Shown here in pieces: positions 27,509-38,213 of a DNA stretch of 64,000 nt. Every line of letters starts with the position of its first letter. The stretch's first letter is position 1. The notes under the pieces were generated by a model. It was given only the letters and a program-made list of their open reading frames with translations, did not search any database and was not told where the DNA came from. The stretch spans positions 372,001-436,000 of the forward strand of contig CAVSMH010000012.1 in the NCBI GenBank assembly GCA_963728965.1, written 5' to 3'. The position numbers were made by a program, and so were the translations under genes. The DNA is from DASQZT01 sp963728965 (GTDB lineage Bacteria; Acidobacteriota; Terriglobia; Bryobacterales; Bryobacteraceae).

Positions 27509-29437
27509 ATGTTTGATCTGTTTCGCAGTCGAGATAAGGCCATGCGCATCATGTTGGCCGGTATGGGCTTCCTGCTCGCGGCCTCGATGCTCACCTACCT
27601 CATCCCGAGCTACAACAGCGGCGGCGGCACCACCGATACGGTCGTCGCCGATGTCGGCGGCCAGCCCATCTCTCTCGCCGAGGTGCAGCGCCTCGTCCAG
27701 AACACCGTGCGGGGGCGCCAGTTGCCGCCCGAAGTGCTTCCCAACTTCCTCCCCCAAATGATCGATCAGATGATCACCGAACGCGCCCTGGCGTATGAAG
27801 CCCAGCGGCTCGGCTTCGAAGTGACCGATCAGCAGGTGGCCGATGCCATTCACCAGTACATCCCCAACCTCTTCCCCGATGGCAAGTTCGTCGGCCGCGA
27901 GTACTACGCCGGCTTCCTGGCCCAGCAGAACCTCACCATCGCCGAGTTCGAAGCCGATATCAAGCGCCAGATGCTGATCTCGCGCGTCCGCGGTATCGCC
28001 GCCGAGGGCGTCATCGTCACGCCCCAGGAGGTCGAGCAGGAGTACCGCAAGCGCAACGAAAAAATCAAAATCGAGTTCGTCAAGATTCCGTCGGACAAGT
28101 ACAAGGCCGAAGTGCAGCCCACCGCCGCGGACATGCAGAATTACTTCAAGGCCAACAGCGCCACCTATACCGTGCCGGAAAAACGGAATCTCGCCATTCT
28201 GGTGGCCGACCAGTCCCAACTCGAGCAGTCCATCAATCCCACCGACGCCGAGTTGCAGCGCGCCTACACCCAGAACCTGAACACGTTCCGCACGCCGGAA
28301 ACGGTCAAGGTGCGCCACATCCTCCTGAAGACCGAAGGCAAATCGCCCGCCGAAGAGGCCAAGATCAAGGCCCAGGCGGAGGACCTCCTCAAGCAGATCC
28401 GCGCCGGCGCCGACTTTGGCGCACTGGTGAAGAAGTACTCCGAAGATCCCGGCTCCAAAGATAAGGGCGGCGAGTACGACGTGCAGCGCGGCCAGATGGT
28501 GCAGGAGTTCGAACAGGCCGCGTTCTCGCTGAAGCCCGGCGAAAGCCAGGTGGTCAAAACCCAGTACGGCTACCACATCGTGCAGGTGCTGAAGCACGAC
28601 CAGGCCCGCATCAAACCGTTTGAGGAAGTGAAGGGCGATCTCGCCGCGCAGTGGAAGAAGCAGCGCGTTGCCGAGACCATGCAGCAGATCTCCGACAAGG
28701 CCCAGGGCATGTTGCAGAAGGACCCGACCCATCCCGAGGCCGTGGCCGGCGCCCTCGGCATGCAGTTGGTCCGCGCCGACAACGTCGAACCCGGCAAGCC
28801 CATTCCGGCGATCGGCCCTTCGCCCGATTTCGAACAGGCCATCAGCGCGCTCAAGAAGAACGAAGTCTCCCAGCCGGTCGCGCTCCCCGGCAACAAGGTC
28901 GTCCTGGCGGTGGTTACCGACGTGATCCCGTCCCGGCCCATGACCTTCCAGGAAGCCGAAAACGATGTGCGCGACGCCATCGTGAAGAACCGCCTCGCCG
29001 TGGCCGTGCAGAACCATGCCAAGGAACTGCTCGATAAAGCCAAAGCCGATGGCGGCGATCTCGCCAAGGCTGCCAAGTCCATGGGCCTCGACGTCAAGAC
29101 CTCCGACGAATTCAACCGCGCCGGCTCAGTCGAGGGCATCGGCAGCGCCAGCTACGTCCAGGAAGCGTTCGCCCGTCCTGACGGCACGCTCTTCGGACCG
29201 GTCTCCGCTACCGATGGCATCCTCGTCGGAAAAGTCGTGTCCCACATCCCGCCCGATATGTCCAAGCTGGCCGAGCAACGCAACTCCATCCGCGACGACA
29301 TCAAGACCCAGAAGGCCCGCGACCGCAATACGCTTTTCGAAGCCGGCCTTCGCCAAAGCCTCGTCAAAGAGGGCAAAATCAAGTATCACGAAGACGCCAT
29401 CAAGCGGTTGATCGCCAGCTACTCCGCGAACAGCTGA
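27509..29437 (+). CDS. ppiD: membrane-anchored peptidyl-prolyl isomerase, PpiD/SurA type
   Basis: The 642 residues begin with a cytoplasmic stub and one membrane helix (IMLAGMGFLLAASMLTYLIP). A SurA/PpiD N-terminal domain follows (QMIDQMITERALAYEAQRLG). A parvulin rotamase domain sits mid-protein: KVRHILLKTEG, FGALVKKYSEDPGSKDKGGE and VKTQYGYHIVQVL. The rest is a second, weaker parvulin-like region. It assists folding of exported proteins at the inner membrane. dedA follows 18 bp later, with a shared terminator. Confidence 0.9.
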   Translation: MFDLFRSRDKAMRIMLAGMGFLLAASMLTYLIPSYNSGGGTTDTVVADVGGQPISLAEVQRLVQNTVRGRQLPPEVLPNFLPQMIDQMITERALAYEAQRLGFEVTDQQVADAIHQYIPNLFPDGKFVGREYYAGFLAQQNLTIAEFEADIKRQMLISRVRGIAAEGVIVTPQEVEQEYRKRNEKIKIEFVKIPSDKYKAEVQPTAADMQNYFKANSATYTVPEKRNLAILVADQSQLEQSINPTDAELQRAYTQNLNTFRTPETVKVRHILLKTEGKSPAEEAKIKAQAEDLLKQIRAGADFGALVKKYSEDPGSKDKGGEYDVQRGQMVQEFEQAAFSLKPGESQVVKTQYGYHIVQVLKHDQARIKPFEEVKGDLAAQWKKQRVAETMQQISDKAQGMLQKDPTHPEAVAGALGMQLVRADNVEPGKPIPAIGPSPDFEQAISALKKNEVSQPVALPGNKVVLAVVTDVIPSRPMTFQEAENDVRDAIVKNRLAVAVQNHAKELLDKAKADGGDLAKAAKSMGLDVKTSDEFNRAGSVEGIGSASYVQEAFARPDGTLFGPVSATDGILVGKVVSHIPPDMSKLAEQRNSIRDDIKTQKARDRNTLFEAGLRQSLVKEGKIKYHEDAIKRLIASYSANS

Positions 29438-29455
29438 CCGGGAACCGGCAACCGG

Positions 29456-30121
29456 ATGCTCCATCCAATCCTGGACTTCCTCCGTACGCTCACCAACCCG
29501 GAGCGGCTGATCGAGCTGCTGAGCACCCTGCTCACCGGTTGGTATGGCTATGCCGCCCTGTTTGCCATCGTCTATGCGGAAACGGGGTTGCTGGTAGGGT
29601 TGTTCCTTCCCGGCGATTCGCTGCTGTTTACGGTCGGAGTGGTCGCCGGTGCCGGACACCTGGATATCGTGACGGTCATCGTGGTGCTGGCCTCGGCCGC
29701 CATTCTGGGCGACTCCACCGGATACCTGCTGGGCTGGAAGACCGGCCCGCGCATCTTCAGCCGTCCGGACTCCCGCTTCTTCAAGCAGGAGTACGTCACC
29801 CGCACCCATCGCTTTTACGAGCGCTATGGCGGCAAGACCATTGTGTACGCCCGCTTCCTGCCGATCGTGCGCACCTTCGCCGCCTTCGTCGCCGGGGTTG
29901 GGAAGATGCCCTACCTGCGTTTCCTTCCCTTCAGCGTCTGTGGCGGCATCGGCTGGGTCTTCCTCATGTCCATGCTCGGCTACGAACTGGGCGGAATCCC
30001 CTTTGTGCGGCGCAACTTCGACAAGGTGATCTTGTTGATCATTTTCATCTCTCTGCTGCCCACGTTCATCGAAGTGCTCCGGGCCCGCCGCCAACCCAAA
30101 GTCCGCGCCGCGCGGGACTGA
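29456..30121 (+). CDS. DedA-family membrane protein
   Basis: The 221-residue protein has the DedA features: ETGLLVGLFLPGDSLLFTVG in the re-entrant region, GYLLGWKTGPRIF, then RFYERYGGKTIVYARFLPIV with the conserved Arg, and GGIGWVFLM near the last helices. DedA proteins are now known as lipid (undecaprenyl phosphate or phosphatidylethanolamine) flippases. The precise substrate here is not predictable. It ends the ppiD operon. Confidence 0.9.
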   Translation: MLHPILDFLRTLTNPERLIELLSTLLTGWYGYAALFAIVYAETGLLVGLFLPGDSLLFTVGVVAGAGHLDIVTVIVVLASAAILGDSTGYLLGWKTGPRIFSRPDSRFFKQEYVTRTHRFYERYGGKTIVYARFLPIVRTFAAFVAGVGKMPYLRFLPFSVCGGIGWVFLMSMLGYELGGIPFVRRNFDKVILLIIFISLLPTFIEVLRARRQPKVRAARD

Positions 30122-30176
30122 AACTTTTCTACCGGTCCGGTGTCCAAAGGACCGGGAACAATGTTTGCGAGGCTAG

Positions 30177-30211
30177 GCGCGCCCTCCGGAATTCTGGCGG
30201 GCGCGCTTTTT
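30177..30211 (+). terminator. strong rho-independent terminator of ppiD-dedA
   Basis: GCGCGCCC at 30177-30184 pairs perfectly with GGGCGCGC at 30199-30206, followed by five T. A weaker CCGGTCC/GGACCGG hairpin (30132-30155) precedes it. Confidence 0.85.
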
Positions 30212-30285
30212 CGTTTCCCCGACCAGGGTCCGAATCGCAACAACGGGCGTCATGCGTCGCCGCCCGTACTAGCCGGTCTCAGCGA

Positions 30286-31941
<1,656 letters not shown>

Positions 31942-31965
31942 GCGTAGTCTCCATTTAGCAGAGGA

Positions 31966-33042
31966 TCAGTCGAGCTTCTTCTCTGACAGAAACTTCGACA
32001 TCAGGTCGGCCACTTGTTTGTTGTTCAAGTCGGAGAACGGGAAGTGGGTATTTCCATGGACGCCAACTTCCGGTAGGTGCACGACGGTCACGTCGCCACC
32101 GTGACGGTTGACGGTGTCCCGCCATTTTCTGGCCATCTCCAGCCGAACTCGCCATCCATCCTGGCCGGGAATATCGCTAGGCTTCTCAGGGATGAAGTCA
32201 CCGTAAAAAATGATGATGGGAATCCTGGTGAGTTTCGCGAACTCTGCCATCGGCACACCGATGGCCGTGAGCGCTCCGCCTGAACTTGGCAGCGGCTCTG
32301 GGACTTCGCCTTCCGGAAACAGGAAGCCACTGCCCGGCTCATACGACACGATTGCGCGCACGTTGCTGGTCTTGAGGACGGTCATCCATCCAAGTCCCCC
32401 GCCTTGCGAGTGAGTTATGAAGACCGCGGGCCCGATCCTGTTGAACAGCGCCGCGAAGGCGTCTGAATTCACCTCGGGATCGTACGGTCCCACATTCGGC
32501 GTCATCTGCCGGAAGTACTGGTTAAGCGTCTCCGGATCTTTCGAGAACTGTACTCCAGGAAAGTAGTTCGGCCAAATACCAACGCGGAACGTGCCGAACC
32601 ACATCTGTTCATCCGGTGTCGCGGCGACGGTTGCGGACACGGTACTACGGCCCGCATCACCACGTCTGGGCTGGTCCATCAAATAGACCGGGAAACGGCG
32701 GCGCAGGAAGATGTTTTGAAATCCTTCGCGCCCGTCCGGCGTAGTCTCCCACGTCTTGGAGAACTGTCCGGTGCCGTGCAGAAAGACGAGCGGAAGCTTC
32801 CGCCGGTTCACCGGAATCTGGAAGAAGACATAGGCGTGGTCGCCGTGCAACGTTTGGCCATCAGGCGTGGGCTGCTTGGGGTTGAAGGTTCCAGCATTCG
32901 TGACGACCTTGCCACCGATGGCGAAGCTGCCTTGCTCCTGGACCATCAGCGGTTCCGGATTGCCGTTCCTGGGGACCTGCGCACTGGCTGAAGTGAGCAG
33001 TGCCGTGGCAAGCAGCCAAAGCGCGGTGAATTGAGGCTTCAT
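31966..33042 (-). CDS. secreted alpha/beta-hydrolase
   Basis: The 358-residue protein has a signal peptide (ALWLLATALLTSASA) and an alpha/beta-hydrolase fold: PLVFLHGTGQFSKTWET carries the oxyanion loop, ITHSQGGGLGWMTVL the nucleophile Ser, and the late VGVHGNTHFPFSDL the catalytic His. Acidobacteria and proteobacteria carry this type as an 'alpha/beta fold esterase' of unknown substrate. It lies between the cupin/CMD gene and the carboxylesterase and probably shares their transcript. Confidence 0.85.
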   Translation of the reverse strand: MKPQFTALWLLATALLTSASAQVPRNGNPEPLMVQEQGSFAIGGKVVTNAGTFNPKQPTPDGQTLHGDHAYVFFQIPVNRRKLPLVFLHGTGQFSKTWETTPDGREGFQNIFLRRRFPVYLMDQPRRGDAGRSTVSATVAATPDEQMWFGTFRVGIWPNYFPGVQFSKDPETLNQYFRQMTPNVGPYDPEVNSDAFAALFNRIGPAVFITHSQGGGLGWMTVLKTSNVRAIVSYEPGSGFLFPEGEVPEPLPSSGGALTAIGVPMAEFAKLTRIPIIIFYGDFIPEKPSDIPGQDGWRVRLEMARKWRDTVNRHGGDVTVVHLPEVGVHGNTHFPFSDLNNKQVADLMSKFLSEKKLD

Positions 33043-33061
33043 GACCTCTCCTGCATTCGTT

Positions 33062-33868
33062 TCATTTCTGTCCGAACACTTCCCTCGCCACGCCGATGGC
33101 GGTTACCGCGCTGGGCCAGCCGGCGTAAAACGCCAGGTGAGTGATGGCCTCGATCAACTCCTCCTGCGTGAGTCCGTTTTCGCGTGCGATGCGCAGGTGC
33201 GACCGAAGCTGGTCGGGACGGTTCATGGCAATCAGCGCGGCTACGGTCACCAGGCTCCGGTCACGCTTCGATAACTCCGGCCGCTCCCAGATGTCGCCGT
33301 AGAGCACGTTGTCGGTCAGTTCGGCCAGCTTGGGTGCGAAGTCACCGATTGCACCCTGGGAAGGGCGGGCCCGCGCGCCGGCATTACCGGCCGCTGTCTG
33401 GCCACGAAGCGGCGCGCCGTTCTGCGTGTCACTCACCTTCTCCATCCAGTCGACGGTCTTGCCGTCGAGCTGCTCGGTGATGGCGATGTGCGTCATCGAG
33501 CTGTTGGGCGCGGCCCCGTGCCAATGCTTCTGGCCTGGCGGGATCCAGCCCACATCCCCCGGCCGGATTTCTTCCGCTGGATCGCCCCAGCGCTGTACCA
33601 GGCCGACCCCCGCCGTCACGATCAGAGTCTGCCCCAACGGATGTGTGTGCCAAGCGGTTCTGGCGCCGGGTTCAAATGTGACCGTGGCGCCGGAGACCCG
33701 CGCGGGCGCGGTCCGCTCGAAGGAGCCTGAGATTCGCACCGTGCCGGTGAAGTTGTCGGCCGACCCTGTGCTCGAAGGTTGTGAGTTGTTATGCGTAATC
33801 ATGACTTGGCTTCGCGCGCCTGAGGCAAGCCCGCAAAACGCAATCGCGATCGCTACGAAGGTCTTCAT
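33062..33868 (-). CDS. secreted cupin / carboxymuconolactone decarboxylase fusion
   Basis: ATG 33868 opens a signal peptide (MKTFVAIAIAFCGLASGARS). The first domain is a cupin with the metal-binding pattern AWHTHPLGQTLIVTAGVG, PGDVGWIPPGQKHWHGA. The second is a CMD domain: LAELTDNVLYGDIWERPEL, then LRSHLRIARENGLTQEELIE and HLAFYAGWPSA. CMD domains lacking the Cys pair are usually not AhpD peroxidases, so catalysis is uncertain. Similar fusions lie near short-chain hydrolases and aldo/keto reductases, as here. Confidence 0.85.
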   Translation of the reverse strand: MKTFVAIAIAFCGLASGARSQVMITHNNSQPSSTGSADNFTGTVRISGSFERTAPARVSGATVTFEPGARTAWHTHPLGQTLIVTAGVGLVQRWGDPAEEIRPGDVGWIPPGQKHWHGAAPNSSMTHIAITEQLDGKTVDWMEKVSDTQNGAPLRGQTAAGNAGARARPSQGAIGDFAPKLAELTDNVLYGDIWERPELSKRDRSLVTVAALIAMNRPDQLRSHLRIARENGLTQEELIEAITHLAFYAGWPSAVTAIGVAREVFGQK

Positions 33869-33952
33869 TGGCTTCCTTTTCCGCGTCATTTGCCGGCTCC
33901 CTGCAGAAATGAGCGGCGATCCAGGCCGTGGCTCTTATCCATCTCGTTCCTT

Positions 33953-34942
33953 TCAGCGATTCGAGTACCGCAAAATCTGTTCAGGAAGCCGCGAACCTTG
34001 CACGGGGATCTTCGCGAACGACGTTTCTATGTCGCGCAGGTCGCCGGGCGTAAGTTCGACTCCAACGGAGCCGAGATTCTCTTCCAGCCGGTGTAGTTTC
34101 GTGGTGCCGGGAATGGGCACGATCCAGGGCTTCTGCACGAGAAGCCACGCCAGCGCCACCTGGGCGGGCGTCGCCTTCTTTCGCTCGGCGATCCGCTTCA
34201 GGAGATCGACAAGGGCCAGGTTGGCTTCCCGCGCCTCTTGCGTGAAACGCGGAAATGAGGCGCGGAAATCGGAGCTGTCGAATGTCGTGGCCGCATCGAT
34301 CTTCCCAGTGAGGAAACCCTGCCCTAGCGGGCTCCACGGGACAAAGCCGATCCCAAGCTCCTCGCATACGGGGAGCACCTCCGGCTCGGGGTCTCGTGTC
34401 CAGATCGAATACTCGCTCTGAATCGCCGTCACCGGATGTACTGCGTGCGCGCGGCGGATGGTCTGAGCGCCTGCCTCCGAAAGCCCGTAGTGTTTGGCCT
34501 TACCTTGCGCGATCAGGTCTTTCATCGTGCCGGCGACATCCTCGATCGGCACCTCGGAGTCGACACGATGCTGGTAGAGAAGATCGATGTGATCGGTCTT
34601 TAGCCGCTTGAGCATACCTTCGGTTGCGATCTTGATGTGGTCGGGACGGCTGTTCAGGCCGGGACGGCGCTCGCCTGTCTCAGGGTCGATGTTCCAGCCG
34701 AACTTCGTCGCGATGACGACCTGGCTGCGGAGTGGAGCCAAAGCCTCACCCACGAGTTCCTCATTCTGGAACGGCCCGTATGCTTCCGCCGTGTCGAAGA
34801 GTGTCACGCCACGCTCGGCGGCGGCGCGGATCATGTTAATACCTTCCTGCCGCTCGGTTGCCGGCCCGTAGCCATAGCTCAGGCCCATGCAACCATATCC
34901 GACGGCCGAAACTTCCAGTTCTCCCAATTTGCGTTTTTGCAT
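33953..34942 (-). CDS. aldo/keto reductase
   Basis: A complete 329-residue AKR: GYGCMGLSYGYGP at the start, catalytic Asp and Tyr in LFDTAEAYGP, Lys in VIATKFGW, His in LLYQHRVD, and the NADPH-binding segment IPIPGTTKLHRLEENLGSV near the C-terminus. It reduces aldehydes or ketones with NADPH in the cytoplasm. It is divergent from an AraC-type regulator gene across a 142-bp gap with repeated TTAGCCCA motifs, so that regulator probably controls it. Confidence 0.92.
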   Translation of the reverse strand: MQKRKLGELEVSAVGYGCMGLSYGYGPATERQEGINMIRAAAERGVTLFDTAEAYGPFQNEELVGEALAPLRSQVVIATKFGWNIDPETGERRPGLNSRPDHIKIATEGMLKRLKTDHIDLLYQHRVDSEVPIEDVAGTMKDLIAQGKAKHYGLSEAGAQTIRRAHAVHPVTAIQSEYSIWTRDPEPEVLPVCEELGIGFVPWSPLGQGFLTGKIDAATTFDSSDFRASFPRFTQEAREANLALVDLLKRIAERKKATPAQVALAWLLVQKPWIVPIPGTTKLHRLEENLGSVGVELTPGDLRDIETSFAKIPVQGSRLPEQILRYSNR

Positions 34943-35020
34943 CTGCTGCTCCTGCCTCAGACTCCCTTTCCTTTGGGGCTGGTCTCTGCTTCAAGATTAG
35001 TGCTGCGAGTCCCGCGCCTG

Positions 35021-35065
35021 TTAGCCCAAAGCTTCCGAGTTTTAGCCCATTCCTGTTGCGGGCTA
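35021..35065. promoter_or_regulatory. likely AraC-type operator between AKR and regulator genes
   Basis: TTAGCCCA occurs at 35021-35028 and again at 35042-35049, a 21-bp period (two helical turns) suited to paired half-sites of an AraC protein. An inverted GGGCTAG follows at 35059-35065. Confidence 0.45.
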
Positions 35066-35084
35066 GCGAAAACGTACGCCAAAG

Positions 35085-36077
35085 ATGTACGCTGGGAAGG
35101 AAGGAGCCCGCTTGATCGTTACCAGTCCTGCGCGAGATTTCAATCTGCTATCAGACCGGCTGCAAGGGATGCAAGAAGAACTGGCTCGCCGAATTGCGGC
35201 TTACGTTGGCTCGGAACAGAAGCGGGTAACCGACATACCGGGTCTCACGGTGCACCGGCGAACGGCTCCAAGCCTCCCGTGTTCGATGACCTATGAGCCG
35301 AGTCTGATCTGGACAGCGCAGGGACGCAAGCGGGTGGATCTCGGCGGCGAGACCTTCACGTATGGTTCGTCCCACTACCTGCTGACGTCTGTTGCGCTCC
35401 CGGTCGTGGCCAGGGTGGTAGAAGCGAGCGAGCAGGCGCCTTGTTTGGCCCTGTCGTTCAAGCTACAAATGCCCGTCGTCCGGGAACTTCTCAGCCGGGA
35501 GGAGGTTGACGTGGCTCCCCCTGCGGCGAAAGGCCCCGCTATGGCCATCGGTAAGGTCACGGTGGAATTGCTCGACGCGTTCTGCAGGCTCATGCGGCTT
35601 TTGGACCAAACTCGGGAAATTGCCTACCTCCACGGCTTGATCGAACGCGAGATCATCTTTCGCGTCCTGCAAGGGCCAGAGGGCGCGCGCCTTCGCGGCA
35701 TTGCGACCTTAGGCGATCAGAGTCAGCGGACGGCAAGAGCAATCGCCTGGATCAAAGACAACTTTGCAAGACCGCTCCGTGTCGAGGAACTCGCGGAGAT
35801 CGCCGGCATGGGTGTCTCGACGCTACATCACCACTTCCGGGCGCTAACAGCGATGAGCCCGCTCCAATATCAGAAGCAGATACGGCTCCAGGAAGCGCGG
35901 GCGCGGATGTCGATCCATGGTTTGGATGCCGGAAGCGCCGCCTTGGAGGTTGGCTACGAAAGTGCCAGCCAGTTCACCCGGGAGTACAAGCGATTCTTCG
36001 GCCAAACGCCCATGCGGGATACTCGGACGCTCCGCTCGAGTGATGCGGCGCCACTGGAGCCCATCGGGGCTCGTTAA
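35085..36077 (+). CDS. AraC-family transcriptional regulator
   Basis: The 330-residue protein has an AraC_N sensor domain (HRRTAPSLPCSMTYEPSLIW, FTYGSSHYLLTSVALPV) and a C-terminal double HTH: RPLRVEELAEIAGMGVSTLH and LEVGYESASQFTREYKRFFG. This class usually activates a divergent oxidoreductase gene in response to a small hydrophobic or aldehyde-like signal. The start at 35085 is the first ATG in frame. The gene ends beside a scrap of IS21, so its last residues may be altered. Confidence 0.88.
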   Translation: MYAGKEGARLIVTSPARDFNLLSDRLQGMQEELARRIAAYVGSEQKRVTDIPGLTVHRRTAPSLPCSMTYEPSLIWTAQGRKRVDLGGETFTYGSSHYLLTSVALPVVARVVEASEQAPCLALSFKLQMPVVRELLSREEVDVAPPAAKGPAMAIGKVTVELLDAFCRLMRLLDQTREIAYLHGLIEREIIFRVLQGPEGARLRGIATLGDQSQRTARAIAWIKDNFARPLRVEELAEIAGMGVSTLHHHFRALTAMSPLQYQKQIRLQEARARMSIHGLDAGSAALEVGYESASQFTREYKRFFGQTPMRDTRTLRSSDAAPLEPIGAR

Positions 36078-36079
36078 GT

Positions 36080-36138
36080 TTGCTCACTCCCTGCGTGTTC
36101 AGTTCCAGAATCGTGGTGCGTTGCGCTTGGCTCAACAT
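36080..36138 (-). pseudogene. relic of an IS21 istA N-terminus
   Basis: On the minus strand GGAGAG precedes an ATG (36138) that starts MLSQAQRTTILELNTQGVS, the typical first helix of IS21-family IstA. After about 19 codons the sequence becomes antisense to the end of the araC gene. Only the left end of a lost IS21 copy seems to remain. Confidence 0.4.
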
Positions 36139-36204
36139 GCTGTTCTCTCTCCGGTGGGATGGTGTCCTCGAAACGCTCCCACGCGCTTCCGACCGGTCGC
36201 GCCT

Positions 36205-36816
36205 TCACGATACGCGCCCCACCAGTCCCGCCCGGAACAGCCGCTCGTCCACGCGGCCTAACTCCGGCACCAGCCGTGCCGGCAGCAACTGCCGGTGCGC
36301 GATGCCGCAGAGGTGCTCGGGAATGGCCCACGGGTCGTCTTCCGCCGTCATCCAGCCCATCGCGTCGAACCGCGTGAGATCCACCGGGCGCGAATACGCG
36401 CGCAGGGTCTTCTCCTTGCGCAGGTTGTAATAGTGCTCGAAGTACGACATCGCCAACTCGCGCAGGGTGCGGTACACCGGCTCGCGATAGCGCAGCCCGG
36501 AGTAGTTCGATTTCGCCAACGCTCCCCAGTGCCCCCGCAGACGGTAAATCGCCAGTACGTGATCGTCGTCGTGCACTGCCTCCAGGTCCAGCAGCAGCGG
36601 CGGATGGCCCAGCATGCGCAGCGCCGCCGCGCCCAACAGCGCGCCTTCCATGCAATGTGCCTGGCGCTCGCGCAGCACGCGCCGCGGCGACCGGCAGGTC
36701 GGCCCATGGGGCTCCTTGTTGTAGGTCAGGTCGTCGAGGAACCGCTGGATCTTCGCCGGCGTCGCCAGCCGGCGAAACACCGAACGCTCGGCTAGGGTAA
36801 AAGGATCGGCGCGCAT
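36205..36816 (-). CDS. hypothetical protein, possible transglutaminase-like fold
   Basis: ATG 36816 (MRADPFTLAERSVFRRLATP) is preferred over the longer frame to 36969, which overlaps the divergent esterase. The 203 residues contain QAHCMEGALLGAAALRMLGH and DDDHVLAIYRLRGHWGA, a Cys-then-His arrangement like cysteine-protease/transglutaminase folds, followed by a Tyr-rich helix (YFEHYYNLRKEK). It occurs in many soil bacteria as an unnamed family. Activity is not shown. Confidence 0.6.
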   Translation of the reverse strand: MRADPFTLAERSVFRRLATPAKIQRFLDDLTYNKEPHGPTCRSPRRVLRERQAHCMEGALLGAAALRMLGHPPLLLDLEAVHDDDHVLAIYRLRGHWGALAKSNYSGLRYREPVYRTLRELAMSYFEHYYNLRKEKTLRAYSRPVDLTRFDAMGWMTAEDDPWAIPEHLCGIAHRQLLPARLVPELGRVDERLFRAGLVGRVS

Positions 36817-36831
36817 GAGGAGACGTAACGC

Positions 36832-36843
36832 ACAGTATACTGT
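36832..36843. promoter_or_regulatory. palindrome in divergent promoter region
   Basis: ACAGTATACTGT is a perfect 12-bp palindrome midway between the divergent starts at 36816 and 36881. It contains a TATACT-like -10 element readable on both strands, so it may be an operator or a shared promoter. Confidence 0.35.
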
Positions 36844-36880
36844 TGCCGGATGGCTTCCGAGCCAGCCAGGGAAGAACGCC

Positions 36881-37711
36881 ATGCTGCCGGTTCTGATCTG
36901 TGCCGCCGCTGCCGTGTGCGCCGCGCAGGGCAGCGCCGTCGCGCCGGAATCCGTGCCGGCCCCTTCCAACGTGCGCGGCGCCGCATTTCCGGCCGTTCAT
37001 TCCGACCGCCGGGTCACGTTTCAGTGGAAAGCGCCCGCCGCCCAAACCGTGGAGGTGATGCCCGGGGGAGGGGTGAACGGGCTCGGCAAGGGCCCCTTCC
37101 CGATGAGCAAGGCGGCCGATGGAACCTGGAGCGCGACCATCGGTCCGGTACAGCCCGGGTTTCACTACTATTGGTTCCTGGTGGACGGCGTACCGGTGAA
37201 CGACCCGGGAAGCGAGACGTTCTTCGGATGGGGAAAGCAATCCGGCGGCCTCGAGGTGCCCGATCCCGCCCTCGACTTCTACGACGTCAAAGATGTGCCG
37301 CATGGAGACGTCCGCATCCACTGGTATCGTCCCGCGATCACCGGCGAGATGCGGCGCATCTACGTCTACACTCCACCGGGGTACGATGAGAACCCCCGCG
37401 CCCGCTATCCGGTGCTCTACCTCCAGCACGGCGCCGGCGAGAGTGAACGCGGGTGGACTGCGCAGGGCCTCGCCAATTTCGTCCTCGACAACCGGATCGC
37501 GGCGCGCCGGGCCCGGCCCATGATCGTGGTGATGGAAAACGGCTACGCCACGCGCGCGGGCGCGGCCCAGGCGGGAGCGCCGGCCGGGCGAGCGAATGAA
37601 GCGTGGGGAGAGGTGGTCACCCACGACCTGATTCCGGAAGTGGACCGCCGCTACCGCACCCTTCCCGACCGGCTGCACCGCGCCATTGCCGGACTTTCCA
37701 TGGGAGGCGGC
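36881..37711 (+). pseudogene. CE1-type esterase, N-terminal part before IS insertion
   Basis: ATG 36881 gives a signal peptide (MLPVLICAAAAVCAAQG). An E-set/CBM48-like domain follows (RRVTFQWKAPAAQTVEVMPG). The esterase D-like domain then runs through RRIYVYTPPGYDENP, YLQHGAGESERGW and the nucleophile elbow IAGLSMGGG, where an IS has entered. The frame runs on into the IS and stops at 37756. The missing 107 residues lie after the IS. Such enzymes release feruloyl or acetyl groups from plant cell-wall sugars. Confidence 0.85.
37702..37710. repeat. target-site duplication, left copy
   Basis: GGGAGGCGG, repeated exactly at 39587-39595 on the other side of the IS. Confidence 0.75.
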
Positions 37712-37865
37712 AGCAGTCTCGGCACTCCAATAACGCAGAATCCGATAAGCCGTTGAGAATGACGGGCAGGGTGGGTCCGGCATAACCGGCCACAGAAGCC
37801 ATCTATTTTCGCGTTCGTAAATTTGTCTGGCTTTGGTTCAATTCTTGTAGTATAGTTACTCCAAG

Positions 37866-38213
37866 ATGGAATTCGAGCCCAAGGGTCCCGAGGCTGCCAG
37901 ACTCCGCCAGCGCAAATTTGCGCTGCTCCGCCAATTCCCTTTCCCCCAAGATCTGCTGCCAGGCTCGCTGTCCGTCAGCCATACCAAGTGTGGAAAGCCT
38001 ACTTGCCATTGCGCCAAAGGCGAGGGGCACCCCGCTTGGTCGCTCACCTTTATGGTGGCCGGTAAGAAGCGGGTCGAACGCATCCCCAAGGACTGGGTGG
38101 ACGACGTCCGCCGGCGCGTCGCTGCCGGCCACGCCTTTCAGGACGCTCTGCGCGAGGTCCTCGCCGCCAATGCCGAGTTGCTGGTATTGCGGCGCAAACA
38201 GCAGCCCCGCTGA
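37866..38213 (+). CDS. DUF6788-like accessory protein of the IS
   Basis: The 115-residue ORF has GSLSVSHTKCGKPTCHCAKG with three Cys and a His, a likely zinc site, followed by WSLTFMVAGKKRVERIPKDW. It is a small protein commonly found ahead of this kind of transposase gene. TATAGT before it may be the promoter -10. Its stop is overlapped by the transposase frame. It may help DNA binding, which is inference. Confidence 0.6.
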   Translation: MEFEPKGPEAARLRQRKFALLRQFPFPQDLLPGSLSVSHTKCGKPTCHCAKGEGHPAWSLTFMVAGKKRVERIPKDWVDDVRRRVAAGHAFQDALREVLAANAELLVLRRKQQPR

